A stretch of DNA of 64,000 nucleotides from Ursus arctos (taxonomy: Eukaryota > Chordata > Mammalia > Carnivora > Ursidae): positions 8,964,501 to 9,028,500 of the forward strand of contig NW_026623100.1 in the NCBI RefSeq assembly GCF_023065955.2. Direction: 5' to 3'. Below the pieces are notes generated by a model. The model was not told where the DNA came from and searched no databases. It was given only the letters and a program-made list of their open reading frames with translations. A program made the position numbers and the translations under genes. The first letter of the stretch is position 1; every line of letters starts with the position of its first letter. Shown in pieces: positions 1 to 10,519 of this stretch.

Positions 1-174
1 ATATTTGTGTCTTATTTCAGGTCAGTGTTCCCCACCTGCCTTTCCAGCTGTTCTCCATGACAGCAGAGACCATGTCTGTCCTGACCCTTTCTGAGTCTCC
101 TGTGCCTTGACACACGTCATAACACATAGTAGGTGTATCATACATGATCACTGAATTGACTTCTAATCAGATGA

Positions 175-247
175 GCTTACTTTCATTAGGTACATACTAT
201 ATGCCAAACACTGTATTAAATACTATCCCTATGTCATAGGTGGGTAG
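175..247 (-). repeat. MIR fragment, first half, split by an LTR
   Basis: This stretch reads like the antisense MIR core: 'acatactatatgccaaacactgt' without its ends matches the usual 'tactatgtgccaggcactgt' block, followed by a loose match to the 'gaggtaggta' region. The element stops where the LTR begins and resumes at about 793 in the same orientation, so both halves are one ancient tRNA-derived SINE disrupted by a later insertion. Confidence 0.7.
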
Positions 248-467
248 TGTTGATGCCAACAGGCTAGGTCTGGGGGATCCAGAGGGGGTCCCCCAGGACT
301 AGCCAAGAGGGTCCTTGGCTTCACGTAGGATGGAAATCAAATGTGAGCCAGGAGGAAGTGAAGTAAGAATTTATTTAACATATAGAGAGAGCAGATAGAG
401 ACAGAGTGTCCGGAAGACTCGAAAAGGAAAGAAGCATGAGTCTCGTTTTCATTCAGGATCTGAGGTT

Positions 468-473
468 TTTATT
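468..473 (-). promoter_or_regulatory. AATAAA polyadenylation signal of the LTR
   Basis: The plus strand reads tttatt, so the minus strand carries AATAAA in the LTR's own orientation, at a position consistent with the R region. A second AATAAA lies at 370-375. Either could end transcripts running leftward through this region, but use is not shown by the sequence. Confidence 0.5.
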
Positions 474-705
474 GAGGATAGTGTATGTGTCCCCTCAGGC
501 ATCCAGGAACCAGTTAGAACACAGACGACAGCCCAGGTGTTATTCCTTGGAGCCAGAGGGCCTTGGCTTTGAGATGTGTAGCACCCGTGGTCTGAAATAT
601 GCATATGATAGCTTCCTCTGGTCATTCTCACCTGGTCTTTCCTTAGATGTTATCTATTCTAGAGAAATCATTAACTCTTTGTCTCTCACAAGGAGGACAT
701 ATGCT

Positions 706-713
706 ATTTGCAT
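706..713 (-). promoter_or_regulatory. Octamer motif in LTR U3
   Basis: ATTTGCAT on the plus strand is a perfect octamer (POU/OCT-factor) motif, ATGCAAAT on the LTR sense strand. It lies in the expected U3 enhancer part of the LTR. Function is inferred from the motif only. Confidence 0.4.
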
Positions 714-792
714 AAGTGGGGTGCGGGTGCAGATCCTAACAAGGATAGAAGCAGGAAAAGGAGCAAAAAGCAGATTCTTATGGAGTCTTTCA

Positions 793-935
793 GTTTCCCC
801 ATCTCAGGGTAAGGCACAGAAAGGTCCAGTAATTTGTTCAAAATCACACAACTGGAAAGGAAAAGAGGTGCAAGGAAGATGTGAACTCAACTGGTCTGAT
901 ACCAGAGCCCAAGTGCTAGACCATGACATTATATT
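793..935 (-). repeat. MIR fragment, second half
   Basis: Continues the MIR that was broken at 247. It shows 'tttccccat', 'aggcacagaaagg' and 'aaaatcacacaactgg', the antisense MIR core that normally reads 'cacagagaggttaagtaac...ggtcacacagct', then the 'accagagcccaagtgct' end. Confidence 0.75.
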
Positions 936-1082
936 TCCTCCTGGACCTCCTTGGCTAATACCATGCTCATTAGACTCCTAGGCCCTCCCATTCCCCATAA
1001 AAGAAGACCTGTCCTAAGAGCGACCACACATTCCAGCAGCCTGTCCAGACTCAGAGCCCCATGGGCCTGGGAAATAATGCCT

Positions 1083-1268
1083 ATTTATTTATTTATTTAT
1101 TTGAGAGAGAGCACCAACAGGGGGAGAGGCCGAAGGAGAGAATCTTCAAGTAGACTCCCTGCTGAGCATGGAGCCCCACATGCAGCTCAATCCCATGACT
1201 CATGAGATCATGACCTGAGCCAAAACCAAGAGTCAGATGCTTAACCACCTGAGCCACCGAGGCGCCCC
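1083..1268 (-). mobile_element. Carnivore CAN-SINE (SINEC), antisense
   Basis: A (TTTA)n tract at the left is the reversed A-rich tail. The body carries the SINEC block 'catgacctgagccaaaacc' and the tRNA-derived head ends in 'gaggcgcccc' at the right. Imperfect target-site copies (aataatgcct at 1073 and aacaatgacct at 1269) flank it. Divergence from the other copies suggests an older carnivoran insertion. The B-box region survives only in degraded form. Confidence 0.9.
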
Positions 1269-2084
1269 AACAATGACCTTTTAATAAAGAATATCGCACT
1301 CTGTCATCACAGGACCTGACCGCCACCAGCCGCCTCAGGGCAGCTACTTAAACTTCTCAGGTCTCAGTCTTCCATGCAGGACCAACGCCTTCTCAGGGCA
1401 TCCTTCAGAAGACCCAGCTAGAATGATTCAGGCTCCATATGACTGGACTGAAATTCTCCCACACCACATACTAGCTCTGTGACTCTGAGGAAAGCCAGAT
1501 GACATTTTGAGCCTCCACTCAATTAATGACCGAAACCTAAAGTCGCTAGTGAAGCCCAGTTCAAAGTTTCCATGAATTCAAAATGCTGCCTTTAAAATTA
1601 ATATTTTTTAAGCTAGAGTTGACCAGTTTTGTCCTGGATATCTGTATAAGTTTCCAGAGAGATTGAAAAGTAAATGTTTTCGAATGAAAGAAACATTACT
1701 ATAATAGGCACACCAGCAATAATGACGAAATGACAGCAACACCAGCAAGTACAGACCCTGCATGAGAAGGACTGACATGGAATCTCCCTTCTCCCCCCAC
1801 CCTTTAGCCCCAGTTCCTCACCCTGCAGGAAACATTCTCTGGCAGCTGTTTTTAAAAGATGGGGTAACAGACAGAGTCAATGAATTCTACCTCTGATTTT
1901 AAGTCAGAATTTCTTTAAGATAGCTCACATTTTCTGAGATTTGATTTTTCTGATTCTTACTGACTGAACTTTTTGGGCCAACTTATATTCTATTTCCTGA
2001 GGCAAGGTTCACTCTGTTTTACTTTATCTGAATTCTCATCGGGTCTTAGATCCAGATTTCAGTTTTATATTTGGAACCAGGAGA

Positions 2085-2260
2085 AGGGAGCTAACATTTA
2101 TTGTGGACCTACCCTTGGCCACACTTCATGTAAGTCCTGTTATTTAATTAGTTCAGTGGCTGCGTGAGGTAGACAGTTTTAGATGGGTGAGAAAAGTGAG
2201 GTCCAGAGAGATTAAATAGCTAACACAAAGCAATGACAGGATGAATATCTGTATTAGAAC
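2085..2260 (-). repeat. MIR, antisense
   Basis: Shows 'aacatttattgtggacct', 'tgaggtagacagtttta' and 'ggtccagagagattaaat', the order expected for an antisense MIR. Diverged and without a clear tRNA head. Confidence 0.75.
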
Positions 2261-3254
2261 CTTTTCAGTTCTATGCGTCAGAAACCCAACTCAGACTTGC
2301 TTAGCAAGGAGGTGGCTTACGGACTCCCACCACTGAGTGACACAAGGTAGACTCAGACACAGCTGGATCCTGAAATGCTGTACTTAGGACCTAGTCCTGG
2401 CTCTGATTCAGGAGCCAACAGTTTGGCCCTCACCTTGTGGAGCCAAGATGGCTGCCAGCATTCCCAGTTTCCACCTGATGTTCTCCGGGACCCCAGCAGG
2501 AAGAACGCTTCTGTTTTGAATTAATCCATCAAAGGTCCAGAACTGAATCTCCCTGGCCTGGCTTAGATGCCGTGCTCAGCCCTGGACAAGTCCTGTGGCC
2601 ATGTCTAGGTGAAGTTCCTGCTTCCCTGGGCTCAGGAAGGAAGGTGGGTAACACATCTGAGCCACATGGCCTGAATAGAGGAGGGGTTTGTTTTCAAAGT
2701 AAAGCCAGGGGGCTATTTTCAATTCAAGGGGAATAGATGCTGGGAAGGCAGCATCACGTAGTAATGGTGCTCGGCCCAATATCCACAGCCGTCTGTCCCC
2801 GGGCCTCCCCTGAAGGGGGATGCATGGTCCTGGCCTGGGCAGTCACTCCATCCAGGAGGCAGGAAAGATGGGGTTTTCAACCTAAGAGCTCCTTCTCTGC
2901 CCTAAATCCCTAAGCTTTCCAAATTATCAGGCGGGAAAAATGGAAAGCAGACCTGTTTTTCCTCCATGCCTATTCCTGTAGTAGAACTATGGCTCCAGAA
3001 CCTCTCCCCTTTTCAGGATATGCTATGATATGAAGCTCTTGTCAAATTGCTGACCCAGAGGCTCTGAGCTCTGAGGAAGCTCCTCCTCTGAGGAAATGAA
3101 TTACATGGCGCACTGTCAGATCTCACCATCAGCACTGAGGGCCTTTCTTCTAGTCCCTTACATACCCCAGGTCACCCACATTTCACCCAGGCTGCCCGAG
3201 GCAAAGCCCTCAGGCTCTGGAGCAGGGTCACCTGGAGGAGTGTTCCAAATCCTT

Positions 3255-3500
3255 CACCTTCCTTGACCCCAGGCAAACTACTTAACCTCTCTGTGCCTCA
3301 GTTTGCCTCTTCTATAAATAAATTAATGCAGGTAAAATGCTTAGCACAGTGCCTAGAGCATACCCACTGTTAATTAAGCATTAGCTCTTATTATAATTAT
3401 TACCTCATTTAGGTGTGGTAAAAATTAAATGGGTTAACACATGTGAACAGTGATAGGCATATAGTAAATGCTTAACAGACGTTTGTTGTTATTGTTACTT
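3255..3500 (+). repeat. MIR, sense
   Basis: Reads through 'aactacttaacctctctg', 'tgcctcagtttgcctct', 'aaaattaaatgggttaaca' and 'agtaaatgcttaacag', the MIR core and 3' end in sense order. An internal copy of 'gcttagcacagtgcct' occurs near 3340, ahead of the second occurrence of the 3' block, so two MIR pieces may be joined here. Confidence 0.75.
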
Positions 3501-3544
3501 AGATACCTGTAGGACATACGGACCCTTACTTTGTGGTCAGTCTC

Positions 3545-3785
3545 ACAACCTCAGCTGGCTGTTACATTTGGGAAGCTTTTAAAATGCTCATGTTTGAGAC
3601 CTGAAAGCCCACTGGGCCTCAGCCTTGGCTGCTCTGAAAACACCCAGAGGACTTTAATAGCCACAGATGCCTAAGCCCTGCCCCAGAGACTCTGACGTAA
3701 ATAGTCTGGAGTAGCCTGCGCACAGGGACAGTTCACAGCTTCCCAGGTGATTCCAGTGGGTGGCCAGAGCTGAGAACCACTGCCT
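3545..3785 (+). mobile_element. hAT-Charlie relic of the MER5/MER58 group
   Basis: Contains 'ctaagccctgccccagaga', 'cttcccaggtgattcc' and terminates with 'gctgagaaccactg', the shared right end of MER5/MER58-type nonautonomous hAT elements. The left terminal inverted repeat is not clear, so the left border is approximate and the exact member of the group is uncertain. Confidence 0.65.
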
Positions 3786-4453
3786 TTGAGGAACCTGACA
3801 GGGAGAGAGGACATCATAGGGAACACAGGAGAGACAGAGTAGGTAAGAGAGGACATGCCTGGTGATTCTGAGACTGAAGGGGTGCAAGAAACTCTGAGAG
3901 TCCTGAATTTGGTCCCCTCAAGGACCTCCAATGGGTGTCAAACCAGGAAGGAAGGAGTGGAGACACAGACTCCAATCCAAGGCTCAGTACCCCACAGCAG
4001 GGCCCTGCTCAGCTGGCTCATGCAAACGTTAGCATTCCAGAGGAGGAAGAAGGTACTGTCCCTGCCTGATTTGGGAATCCAGAAACACTAGGCCTGACTC
4101 TGGCCAAGATAAAAGACTTCAAGTTTACTAGATATGATTTCCTCGGTGAGAGCTACACCCCTCACTCATTGATATGTAGGTTGCACAGTCTAGAGAGAGA
4201 CGTGGAGATGGAAACAAGAAGGCCCTGTAGAGGTGCCTTGTTTACGCGGTGTTGATGCTGTTTGCCGAGACAAGGAGCAAAGCCAAATCACAGGTTTGGA
4301 GCAGGGTGTGCTTGGGCGTGGGAATGTGAAGTACAGAGTCGTTCATTTTTGCATCTAACATAATAGCTGTCATCCTTGGCCACACATGCAAAGCTGCCAG
4401 GGCCCTTTACAAATGTCCGCAGTCCAATTCCTGCCCCTTGACTTGCTGCTTTA

Positions 4454-4799
4454 CAGTCAACCCTTGAACAGCATGAGTTTGAATTGCATGGGGGGTCCAT
4501 TTACATGCAGATTTTTTCAGTACAGTACTGTAAGTGTATTTTCTCTTCCTTATGAATTCCTGAATAACATTTTCTTTTATCTAGCTGACTTTATCATAAG
4601 AATACAGTACATAATACATGTAACCTGTGATATATGTGTTCATTGACTGTTTATGTCATCGGTAAGCCTTCCAGTCATCAGTAGGCTATTAGTAGTTAAG
4701 TTTTAGGGGAGTCAAAAGTTACACACAGATTTTTGACTGCATGTATGGGGAAGGGGAGTGTCAACGCCTCTAACCCCCAGGTTGTTCAAGGGTCAATTC
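4454..4799 (+). mobile_element. MER2/Tigger2-type nonautonomous DNA transposon
   Basis: Starts CAGTCAACCCTTGAACA directly after a TA and ends GTTCAAGGGTCAAT followed by TA two to three bases later, so both terminal inverted repeats and the TA target duplication of the TcMar-Tigger family are visible. The interior has the characteristic 'agtacagtactgtaa' and 'gtaggctattagtagttaag' blocks. At about 346 bp it is the expected length for a full nonautonomous MER2. It encodes no transposase and is a fossil. One of the best-preserved old DNA elements in the window. Confidence 0.88.
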
Positions 4800-4809
4800 T
4801 ATTCTGTCT

Positions 4810-5440
4810 GAGGGTGAGGCCTGGCCCTGAGAATTTAAACTCCTCCAGGTGCAGCTGAACTCACAACAACTGCTCAAATGCTTAGCATAGAACCTGAACG
4901 ATGGAAGGACTGGGTGTGGCAAGTGGCCTGAGAAGGGGTCCTTGTTATGGGGAAATCCAGGGGCACAGGCTCAAGCCCTTCTAGCCTTCTGGGATGGCTT
5001 CCTGAGGGGTAGTACTGTGGGGAGGAGGAGAGGACACCTAAGGGCTGAGTGTGTGGTAGGAGGAAGGGCTCCTATTTTTGTGGGCTTGTCCATTTTGAAT
5101 ATATTTGCTCTGAACTCTCAGGTGAGATAGGAAGAGGACTAGAATCAGACGATACCCTCTATTCTGAGCTCAGCTGGTGCTGGAGTTGCTGACCTAAGGA
5201 TCGTGCACCAAATGACCCTCCCCCATAAACTACCCAAGGACCCCCAAAGTGTCCTGACCCTTGGAAATAGGAGGCTGGTGTTGAGAGACAGGGGAGATCC
5301 TGGATGAATAATTATACAAATGGGCTCAGCCCTTGGGGACAAAGCGGGGCTGGGCAGAAGCCACAGGCTGCAGATGCATTTTTCCTGAAGCACGTCTCTG
5401 AAGACGCAGGCTGTTCCCATGGTAATTTGAGTCAAACCAG
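4810..5440. other. Unique DNA with no supported gene
   Basis: The first 50 bp resemble the end of a MER5-like element ('gagaatttaaactcctccagg'), possibly the remainder of an older element interrupted by the neighbouring Tigger2 copy. The rest is non-repetitive by eye; opposite-strand open frames overlap and none has a recognisable motif. Confidence 0.35.
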
Positions 5441-5618
5441 GGGGAAGCAGGGAAGCCGTTCGTCACTGCATGGTCAGTTAGACATAATATGTGATTTTAG
5501 ATCATTTTCTTTGACTGCATCTGTTATCAAAAATCACTTCCACCTCTGGAGTTTACATTACTATTTTTTAAAGGGAAAACTGTGGAAAAGTGCATCCTTA
5601 TCAAAATATCCCCCACTT

Positions 5619-5670
5619 TCTATTCTCTCTGTTTCTCCCTCCCTCTCTCCCTCGCTCTCTCTTCTCTCTG
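5619..5670 (+). repeat. CT-rich low-complexity tract
   Basis: Imperfect pyrimidine run made of CTCTCT and CCCT units. It explains the serine/proline/leucine-rich reading frame that crosses it, which should not be taken as coding. Confidence 0.85.
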
Positions 5671-5674
5671 CTTT

Positions 5675-5945
5675 GAAGCCATCAAATTGATTCAGCTCAA
5701 GGCTAAATATAGGGATGACTAACAATGATTTCCACAAGAGCCTTAGAAATCGCTTGTAAGCGAGCAAATGGAAAATAGATTATCCAGCAACCACATCAAC
5801 CAGCGTTTGAGACAACAGCCTAAATCCAGCCACTGAAGTGAAATGAAAAGTAATGCTCTTTCCTCAGACGGCCCGTCAGCTGCATCGCCTGAGCAGGAAG
5901 AAGGGAATATACGGATGGTGTGTAATGCCTCAAGGCTGGATCTGG
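5675..5945. other. Unique AT-rich block with a MEF2-type motif
   Basis: Non-repetitive by eye, without low-complexity sequence, and carrying CTAAATATAG at 5703-5712, a perfect match to the MEF2 consensus YTAWWWWTAR. Such blocks between repeats are often conserved enhancers, but conservation cannot be judged from one genome. No exon is supported: neither strand shows a domain-like protein. Confidence 0.35.
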
Positions 5946-5983
5946 CTGTGGTGATAATTCCTGGCTGGAGCTGTCGCCTGGGA

Positions 5984-6008
5984 GGGGCTGGGGGGGGGGG
6001 GGCTGGGG
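5984..6008 (+). repeat. Poly-G tract with G-quadruplex potential
   Basis: Four Gs, then CT, then 13 consecutive Gs (5990-6002), then CT and four more Gs. This satisfies a G-quadruplex pattern on the plus strand. The long homopolymer is also a likely place for sequencing or assembly length error. Confidence 0.8.
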
Positions 6009-6639
6009 TGAGTGTCCATCTTCACTGTTGGCACCACAATGAGTTTTCTAGAAATTAGGTAGTTTATGAGATGTGGCTATATTTATCAGAAAGAAAGAGA
6101 CCCTCCACACATTTCACATCCCTGAAGAGGCCTGGAATATTGGAAACAGCAGGTCAGAGAGGGCAAAGGTGAGTGGGTGAGTGATGGCATGAGGCTCAAG
6201 AAGATACCACTGAAGAGGCTGGTCCAGAATTGGGATCAAAACAGCTCTTGTTGACTGTGGAAGCTTCCCTTAACCAACTGCCCTCATTAACCTGTGTAAA
6301 ACACCATGACTGTTCATGCCTGGCAGGCTGCTTTAGTCCCACCCTGATACCTGGGCAAGCGGGCTCCTGCCCTCAGCCCTGTGCCATCGAGGGCCCTACT
6401 CTGTACCCCACAAGGTAAGAGGTCTAGGTATCAGGAGGATATGTCAACCTGGAGGTCCCACCACATCTTCTCTAAAAAACAATGTTCTCTAAAAGACTCT
6501 CTAAAAATAATGGCTTGTAAACTAAAACTGTGGACCAAGTCACTCGTTTTCATACAACTTATGGTTTTCAGATCTTTAAGTGGTTGAAAAAACCAAAAGA
6601 AGAATAACATGAAAATCACATAAGATTCAAATTTCAATG

Positions 6640-6818
6640 TTCATAGGTGAAGATTTATTGGAACAAAGCCATGTTCTTTCATCTACATAGTGGCTGTGGC
6701 TGTTCTCACCCACAAGGGCAGAGTTAAGTAGCTATGATAGAGACCGCAAGGCCCACAGAGCCCCACATATTTATGATGTGCCCATTTACAGAAAATTTTG
6801 CAAACCCCAGGTCTACAC
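6640..6818 (-). mobile_element. hAT-type DNA transposon relic
   Basis: Contains 'attggaacaaagccatg', 'gtggctgtggctg', 'ggcagagttaagtagct' and ends 'tacagaaaattttgcaaacccc'-like, which matches a common mammalian nonautonomous element whose sense strand begins by reading into TTTTCTGTAAA. I recognise the repeat but not its exact family name with certainty. The 166-residue antisense frame that covers it is therefore not a gene. Confidence 0.6.
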
Positions 6819-7399
6819 CATGCTCAGTGTACCTGGGACTCCACATTACCTTCGCACAGGGCCCTAAACCCCTTCTGTCTACAGGCCTCTTCTTTGGGTT
6901 TTCTTCTTGAGTGTGGATCAGGCCTCCTGAAGGTGGCCAAGGGGTGACTGTTTGCAGGGAGCATAGACAGAGCTTCACATCATCCGTGCCAGGCTGCCTT
7001 GGCGTGTAAGAAGTGGGGGTGGGAAGATAAAACCAGCAGATGGGGCGTGGGGGCCTCAAACTGGCCCTGTCTGGATACAGTATTTCAGGATTCAATATTG
7101 AAACTTGTCCTCCTGGGTTCGTCAGGACAGAAAGACTATATTCTATGTTAGAATTTGCTTGATTTGTAAACTTTAAATGGGGGCCTCCATCTGTGCTCAC
7201 GCCCTGGGGTTCAATGTTACTCATGCAATGGTGGGGTGGGGGTCTCTAGACTATTCTCTGTTCCCACCAGTGGGGGTGCTCTCCACCCAGAGCCACAGAG
7301 ATTCTTCCCGATCCCATTCTGGCTGGATACACTTGCTATCACATTTACATAATTTCTTTCAGTATTTACAAATTAACAAAACACGAGTCTGAAAATCAA

Positions 7400-7810
7400 G
7401 AGCTTTGTTGTTGACGCAAAAAAGGCAAATTTCTAAAAAACAATGGTATTGAAATAAGTGCAGCAAGACAAGCATACATGATTGGGAAAAAATTTAAGTA
7501 TTCAAAGGATTCTGCACTTTGTTTGCTTCTTATATGCGTATAAATCTTTGCTCCATTTTTAGAACCCAAACTGAAAGTACAGCCTATTTATTACACTTGC
7601 AATTTATATAAGGGAGAGAATATGAAGTTCCAATTAAAAGGACAAGACACCAGGCCGGGGCCTTGACCCTACATCAAAAGACAGGCAAATCAGTATGCAT
7701 CGATGTGCTTTACATGAAGGGGTTTACTATCTTCATCACTGCTTGCAATTTCCCACTTAACATTTTTGACGAACACTTCAGAGAACAATTCCACGTTAAG
7801 ATGCCATCTT
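7400..7810. other. AT-rich unique DNA
   Basis: No repeat family, RNA gene or convincing open frame seen. A short frame starting at 7663 has no recognisable domain. Confidence 0.4.
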
Positions 7811-7814
7811 ATGC

Positions 7815-8040
7815 TATTATATGGGACACTGTACTAAAAGGTACTAAGAGCTTTACAGGCTTCATTTCAGTTAATTATCACAAAAGTCCAATAGGATAGA
7901 TGTGAGTATAGCTGCAGATAGTGCAATGAAACTCAGAGAGGAGGAGTCACTTGCCCCAAGTCATACAGTTAGTGAGGAGAGATCTGAACTCAAGTCCACC
8001 TGACTCAGAGTTCAAGAGCTGAACTCCTATGCCATGCTCC
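7815..8040 (-). repeat. MIR, antisense
   Basis: Blocks 'gagctttacaggcttcatt', 'gaaactcagagaggagg', 'cccaagtcatacagttag' and 'agagctgaactcctatgcc' follow the antisense MIR order, including the region derived from the tRNA-like head at the right. Confidence 0.8.
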
Positions 8041-8199
8041 ACAGGTATGAGCAGTATGTGCAAACAGATAAATGATGACCCACAGACCCAAAGCTCCCAG
8101 TGACTGGTAGGTGGTGCTCTGGGGGAGTCAGGGTGCCAGGCAGAAAAGCACAAAAAAGCCACAGGCAATACATAGCACAATGTCCTAGAGCATTGTTTC

Positions 8200-9430
8200 T
8201 ACTTGATGGTAAACAATAGAAAACTTCAAAAAAATGTTGAAGTGAATTTGTAAATACCATGGAATGAAATGCAAAATACTTCCAATATACTTCCAAATAT
8301 AGACCAGGGACTTCCCAGAACTCTAGGCTGCTTTGGCCTATATTCCCACACCTCATGGGCCCTTGGGTGGAAATTTGGGGAAGCCCAGTCCTGTGGAGTA
8401 TTATACAGAATTGCCTCAGGGTCAGGGAAGAGGAGGAGGATGCAGTCAAGAAGGCTTGTTTGAGCCTTGTCTAGTGTGGCCAGGTTTCATTTGGAAGGGA
8501 CAGAGGGGGCTTGCGGAAGGGCGTGCTGAGCTGTGCCGTGTCAGGCCCCAGCATGGGCTCATAGTGAGACCTGGAGGATCTGCAGTGCACAGGAGGCTTG
8601 GAGGGCTGAGATAGCCCACCACCCACAAGGAGCTAGAGAGAGGAGAAGGCTGCTGAGGTACAGACCCTCTGGAGGCTGCTTCGTGATTCTGCTGAATGTG
8701 AAGTGTTCTCCAGCAAAGCTAACACCATCCACTTAAAGAAGCGAAATTAGGGGAAGGATGACTTTGAGACAGGCAAGCCCAGTGTGAATCTCATTCTGTA
8801 AGTGCAGGCCATCAAATCCAGAAGGCCTGGGCAGCCTTCTCCTAAGCCCTGGTCAGGGGTCAGAGTCCCCATACTTCCCTCTAAAGTTCCACATGTCACT
8901 CTGGGCTCTGGTGAGGCTTTAGGGCAACTGGAAGTCCTGACATTGTGCATGGTGATGCGTTGTTCTGGGGAGCCAGTGCATAGGGGCACCAGATTCCCCA
9001 ACAGGTAGAGAGCCATTGCCTGAGAGAGCCTTGGGGTGGAAAGCCAGGCATGGGGGTTTTAGGTAAGCCAGACCAACAGCCAGGGCCCATTGTGCCCTGA
9101 ACCTGCTGGGCCTATAGAAGCCTTTCTAGCAAGTTCTCTGATCTTCACATAGCATTGGCTCCAACCTTTCCCACTGACAGAAACTGTTGGATTTATGACT
9201 TATGTAAGTGTCCTGACCTCCGTCTCATTTAGCACAGGCCCTGGCAATGTATGTCTGATGAATTGATCAAGGCACAGGGCATGGAGGAATGAACACTGAG
9301 CTGTTCCTGGAAGTGAGCCAGGAATAGTGATGTCTACTTCTGTGCACCTGTGGAATACATTCAATTATTCAGTGCACACAACAACGTTGTGAAGTCTGCA
9401 TGAAGAGCCTGGGGCTCTAAAAACTTACCT
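8200..9430. other. Unique GC-moderate DNA with no supported gene
   Basis: Several overlapping short frames on both strands (for example 8333-8614 plus and 8747-9016 minus) but no splice-framed exon, domain or repeat that I can support. The mutual overlap of frames on opposite strands argues for chance. Confidence 0.4.
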
Positions 9431-9439
9431 CTCCTGCGC

Positions 9440-9665
9440 AAAGTCATAGAACTGATGACTTCAGATTCAAGGCGCTTACTAGTTTGGCTACCTCGGACAA
9501 GTCGGACTGTTTCCAGGACTTGGTTTCCTCACTGATAGAATGGGATTAACAGGGCTGTTAGGAAGATTCTACGACATAGCATGAAGATTAAGTGATACAA
9601 GTTTTGTAAAGTGCCTCCAGCATGGCCAGGGACATCACCGCCTGATAACTGTTAGCTATTATAAC
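9440..9665 (+). repeat. MIR, sense
   Basis: Shows 'cttggtttcctcactgata', 'gaatgggattaacagggct', 'gaagattaagtgataca' and 'ctgataactgttagctatta', the sense MIR core and 3' end. Confidence 0.75.
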
Positions 9666-9829
9666 ACAAGAAATAGCTGCTCTCTTTATTAAATGCTTCT
9701 GAGAACGGCGGCTGGGGTAAGGAGGAGATATACAGTACTGTTAGAGATAATCCTACAGGTAGTTTGTAACATGGATCTGACCACACTGAGTAGAGTTACT
9801 GACCAAAAGCATAACGATAATAATTCTAC

Positions 9830-9990
9830 ACAGAGCTGCTTCTGTGCCGCCTCCCACATGCATTCATGGAATTATTCCTCTTAATATCCCATCCTATGAG
9901 AGAAAGCTGGGACTCAGAGAAAGGAAGTAATTTTCTTAAAATTACTTAACTTGAAAGAGTGGAGGAAGGACCATAATTGCCTCTGTAAGT
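9830..9990 (-). repeat. MIR, antisense
   Basis: Diverged copy with 'ggaattattcctcttaat', 'gggactcagagaaagg' and 'agtaattttcttaaaatt' in antisense MIR order. Confidence 0.6.
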
Positions 9991-10519
9991 CTCTGGGCTC
10001 CATTGTGAAGAGAGAGCTGGGCCTGGACAGCAGTGAGGGCCCTGGGATCACCAAGGACAAGCCGGCGCCTGCCCGCCACCAATAACAACTGGAGTTGTGT
10101 CAGGTGAGGGACTCCGGATAGGGTGGGGAGATAGTCCATGTTGCCAGGCTCAATTGCTGAGTCCCCTCACCTCCCTCTCCACCTTAGCAGAAGCTTCCTC
10201 TAAAGTCATGTACCTTGCCAAGATGCAGAACTAGAAAGTTCATAAATCAGAGAATCGCTGAGTGGCAAACAAGCTCATTTCAGAACTGCGAGAAAGGAAG
10301 TGACACTTCCCCAAGGGTTGCAAAGATGGTGTTCGTGAGAGAGAAGTGAGAAAGACCTGGCACCATGCCCACGAAGAGACAGGTACTCCTGCAGAAGGGC
10401 CTGAGTCCCAGTCCAAGTCTGCAAAAACCCCAGTTATCCCCGGCTCCATGAGCCTCTGCATTGGCCCCATGTCCACTCCTTACCCGCCACGCGGCCGCCT
10501 CACATCCTGCTTTTGTCCG

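Larger units (their letters stand above)
248..792 (-). mobile_element. Solo gammaretrovirus-type (ERV1) LTR, antisense
   Basis: Read on the minus strand, the segment begins TGAAAGAC, the start typical of gammaretroviral U3 regions, and ends with ATCAACA, giving the TG...CA ends of an LTR. It is about 545 bp long, a usual LTR length. On the minus strand it carries an ATGCAAAT octamer (706-713) and two AATAAA polyadenylation signals (468-473 and 370-375). No internal gag, pol or env sequence flanks it, so it is probably a solo LTR left by recombination between two LTRs. It sits inside a MIR. The flanking 4-bp duplication (244-247 versus 793-796) is imperfect, which suggests an old insertion or boundaries that are slightly off. 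The exact family is not recognised. Confidence 0.72.

Noticed and set aside
406..981. 191-codon plus-strand frame
   Set aside because: It runs antisense through the solo LTR and into MIR sequence. No domain or splice evidence.
2265..2480. Possible interspersed repeat ('agccaagatggctgccagca')
   Set aside because: Resembles a common mammalian repeat but I could not align enough of it to name or bound it.
6724..7224. 166-codon minus-strand frame
   Set aside because: Its C-terminal third lies in a hAT-type relic and the rest shows no domain. Chance frame.
10485..10500. CpG island around 'ccacgcggccgcct'
   Set aside because: Only a handful of CpGs in a few tens of bases; far too short.
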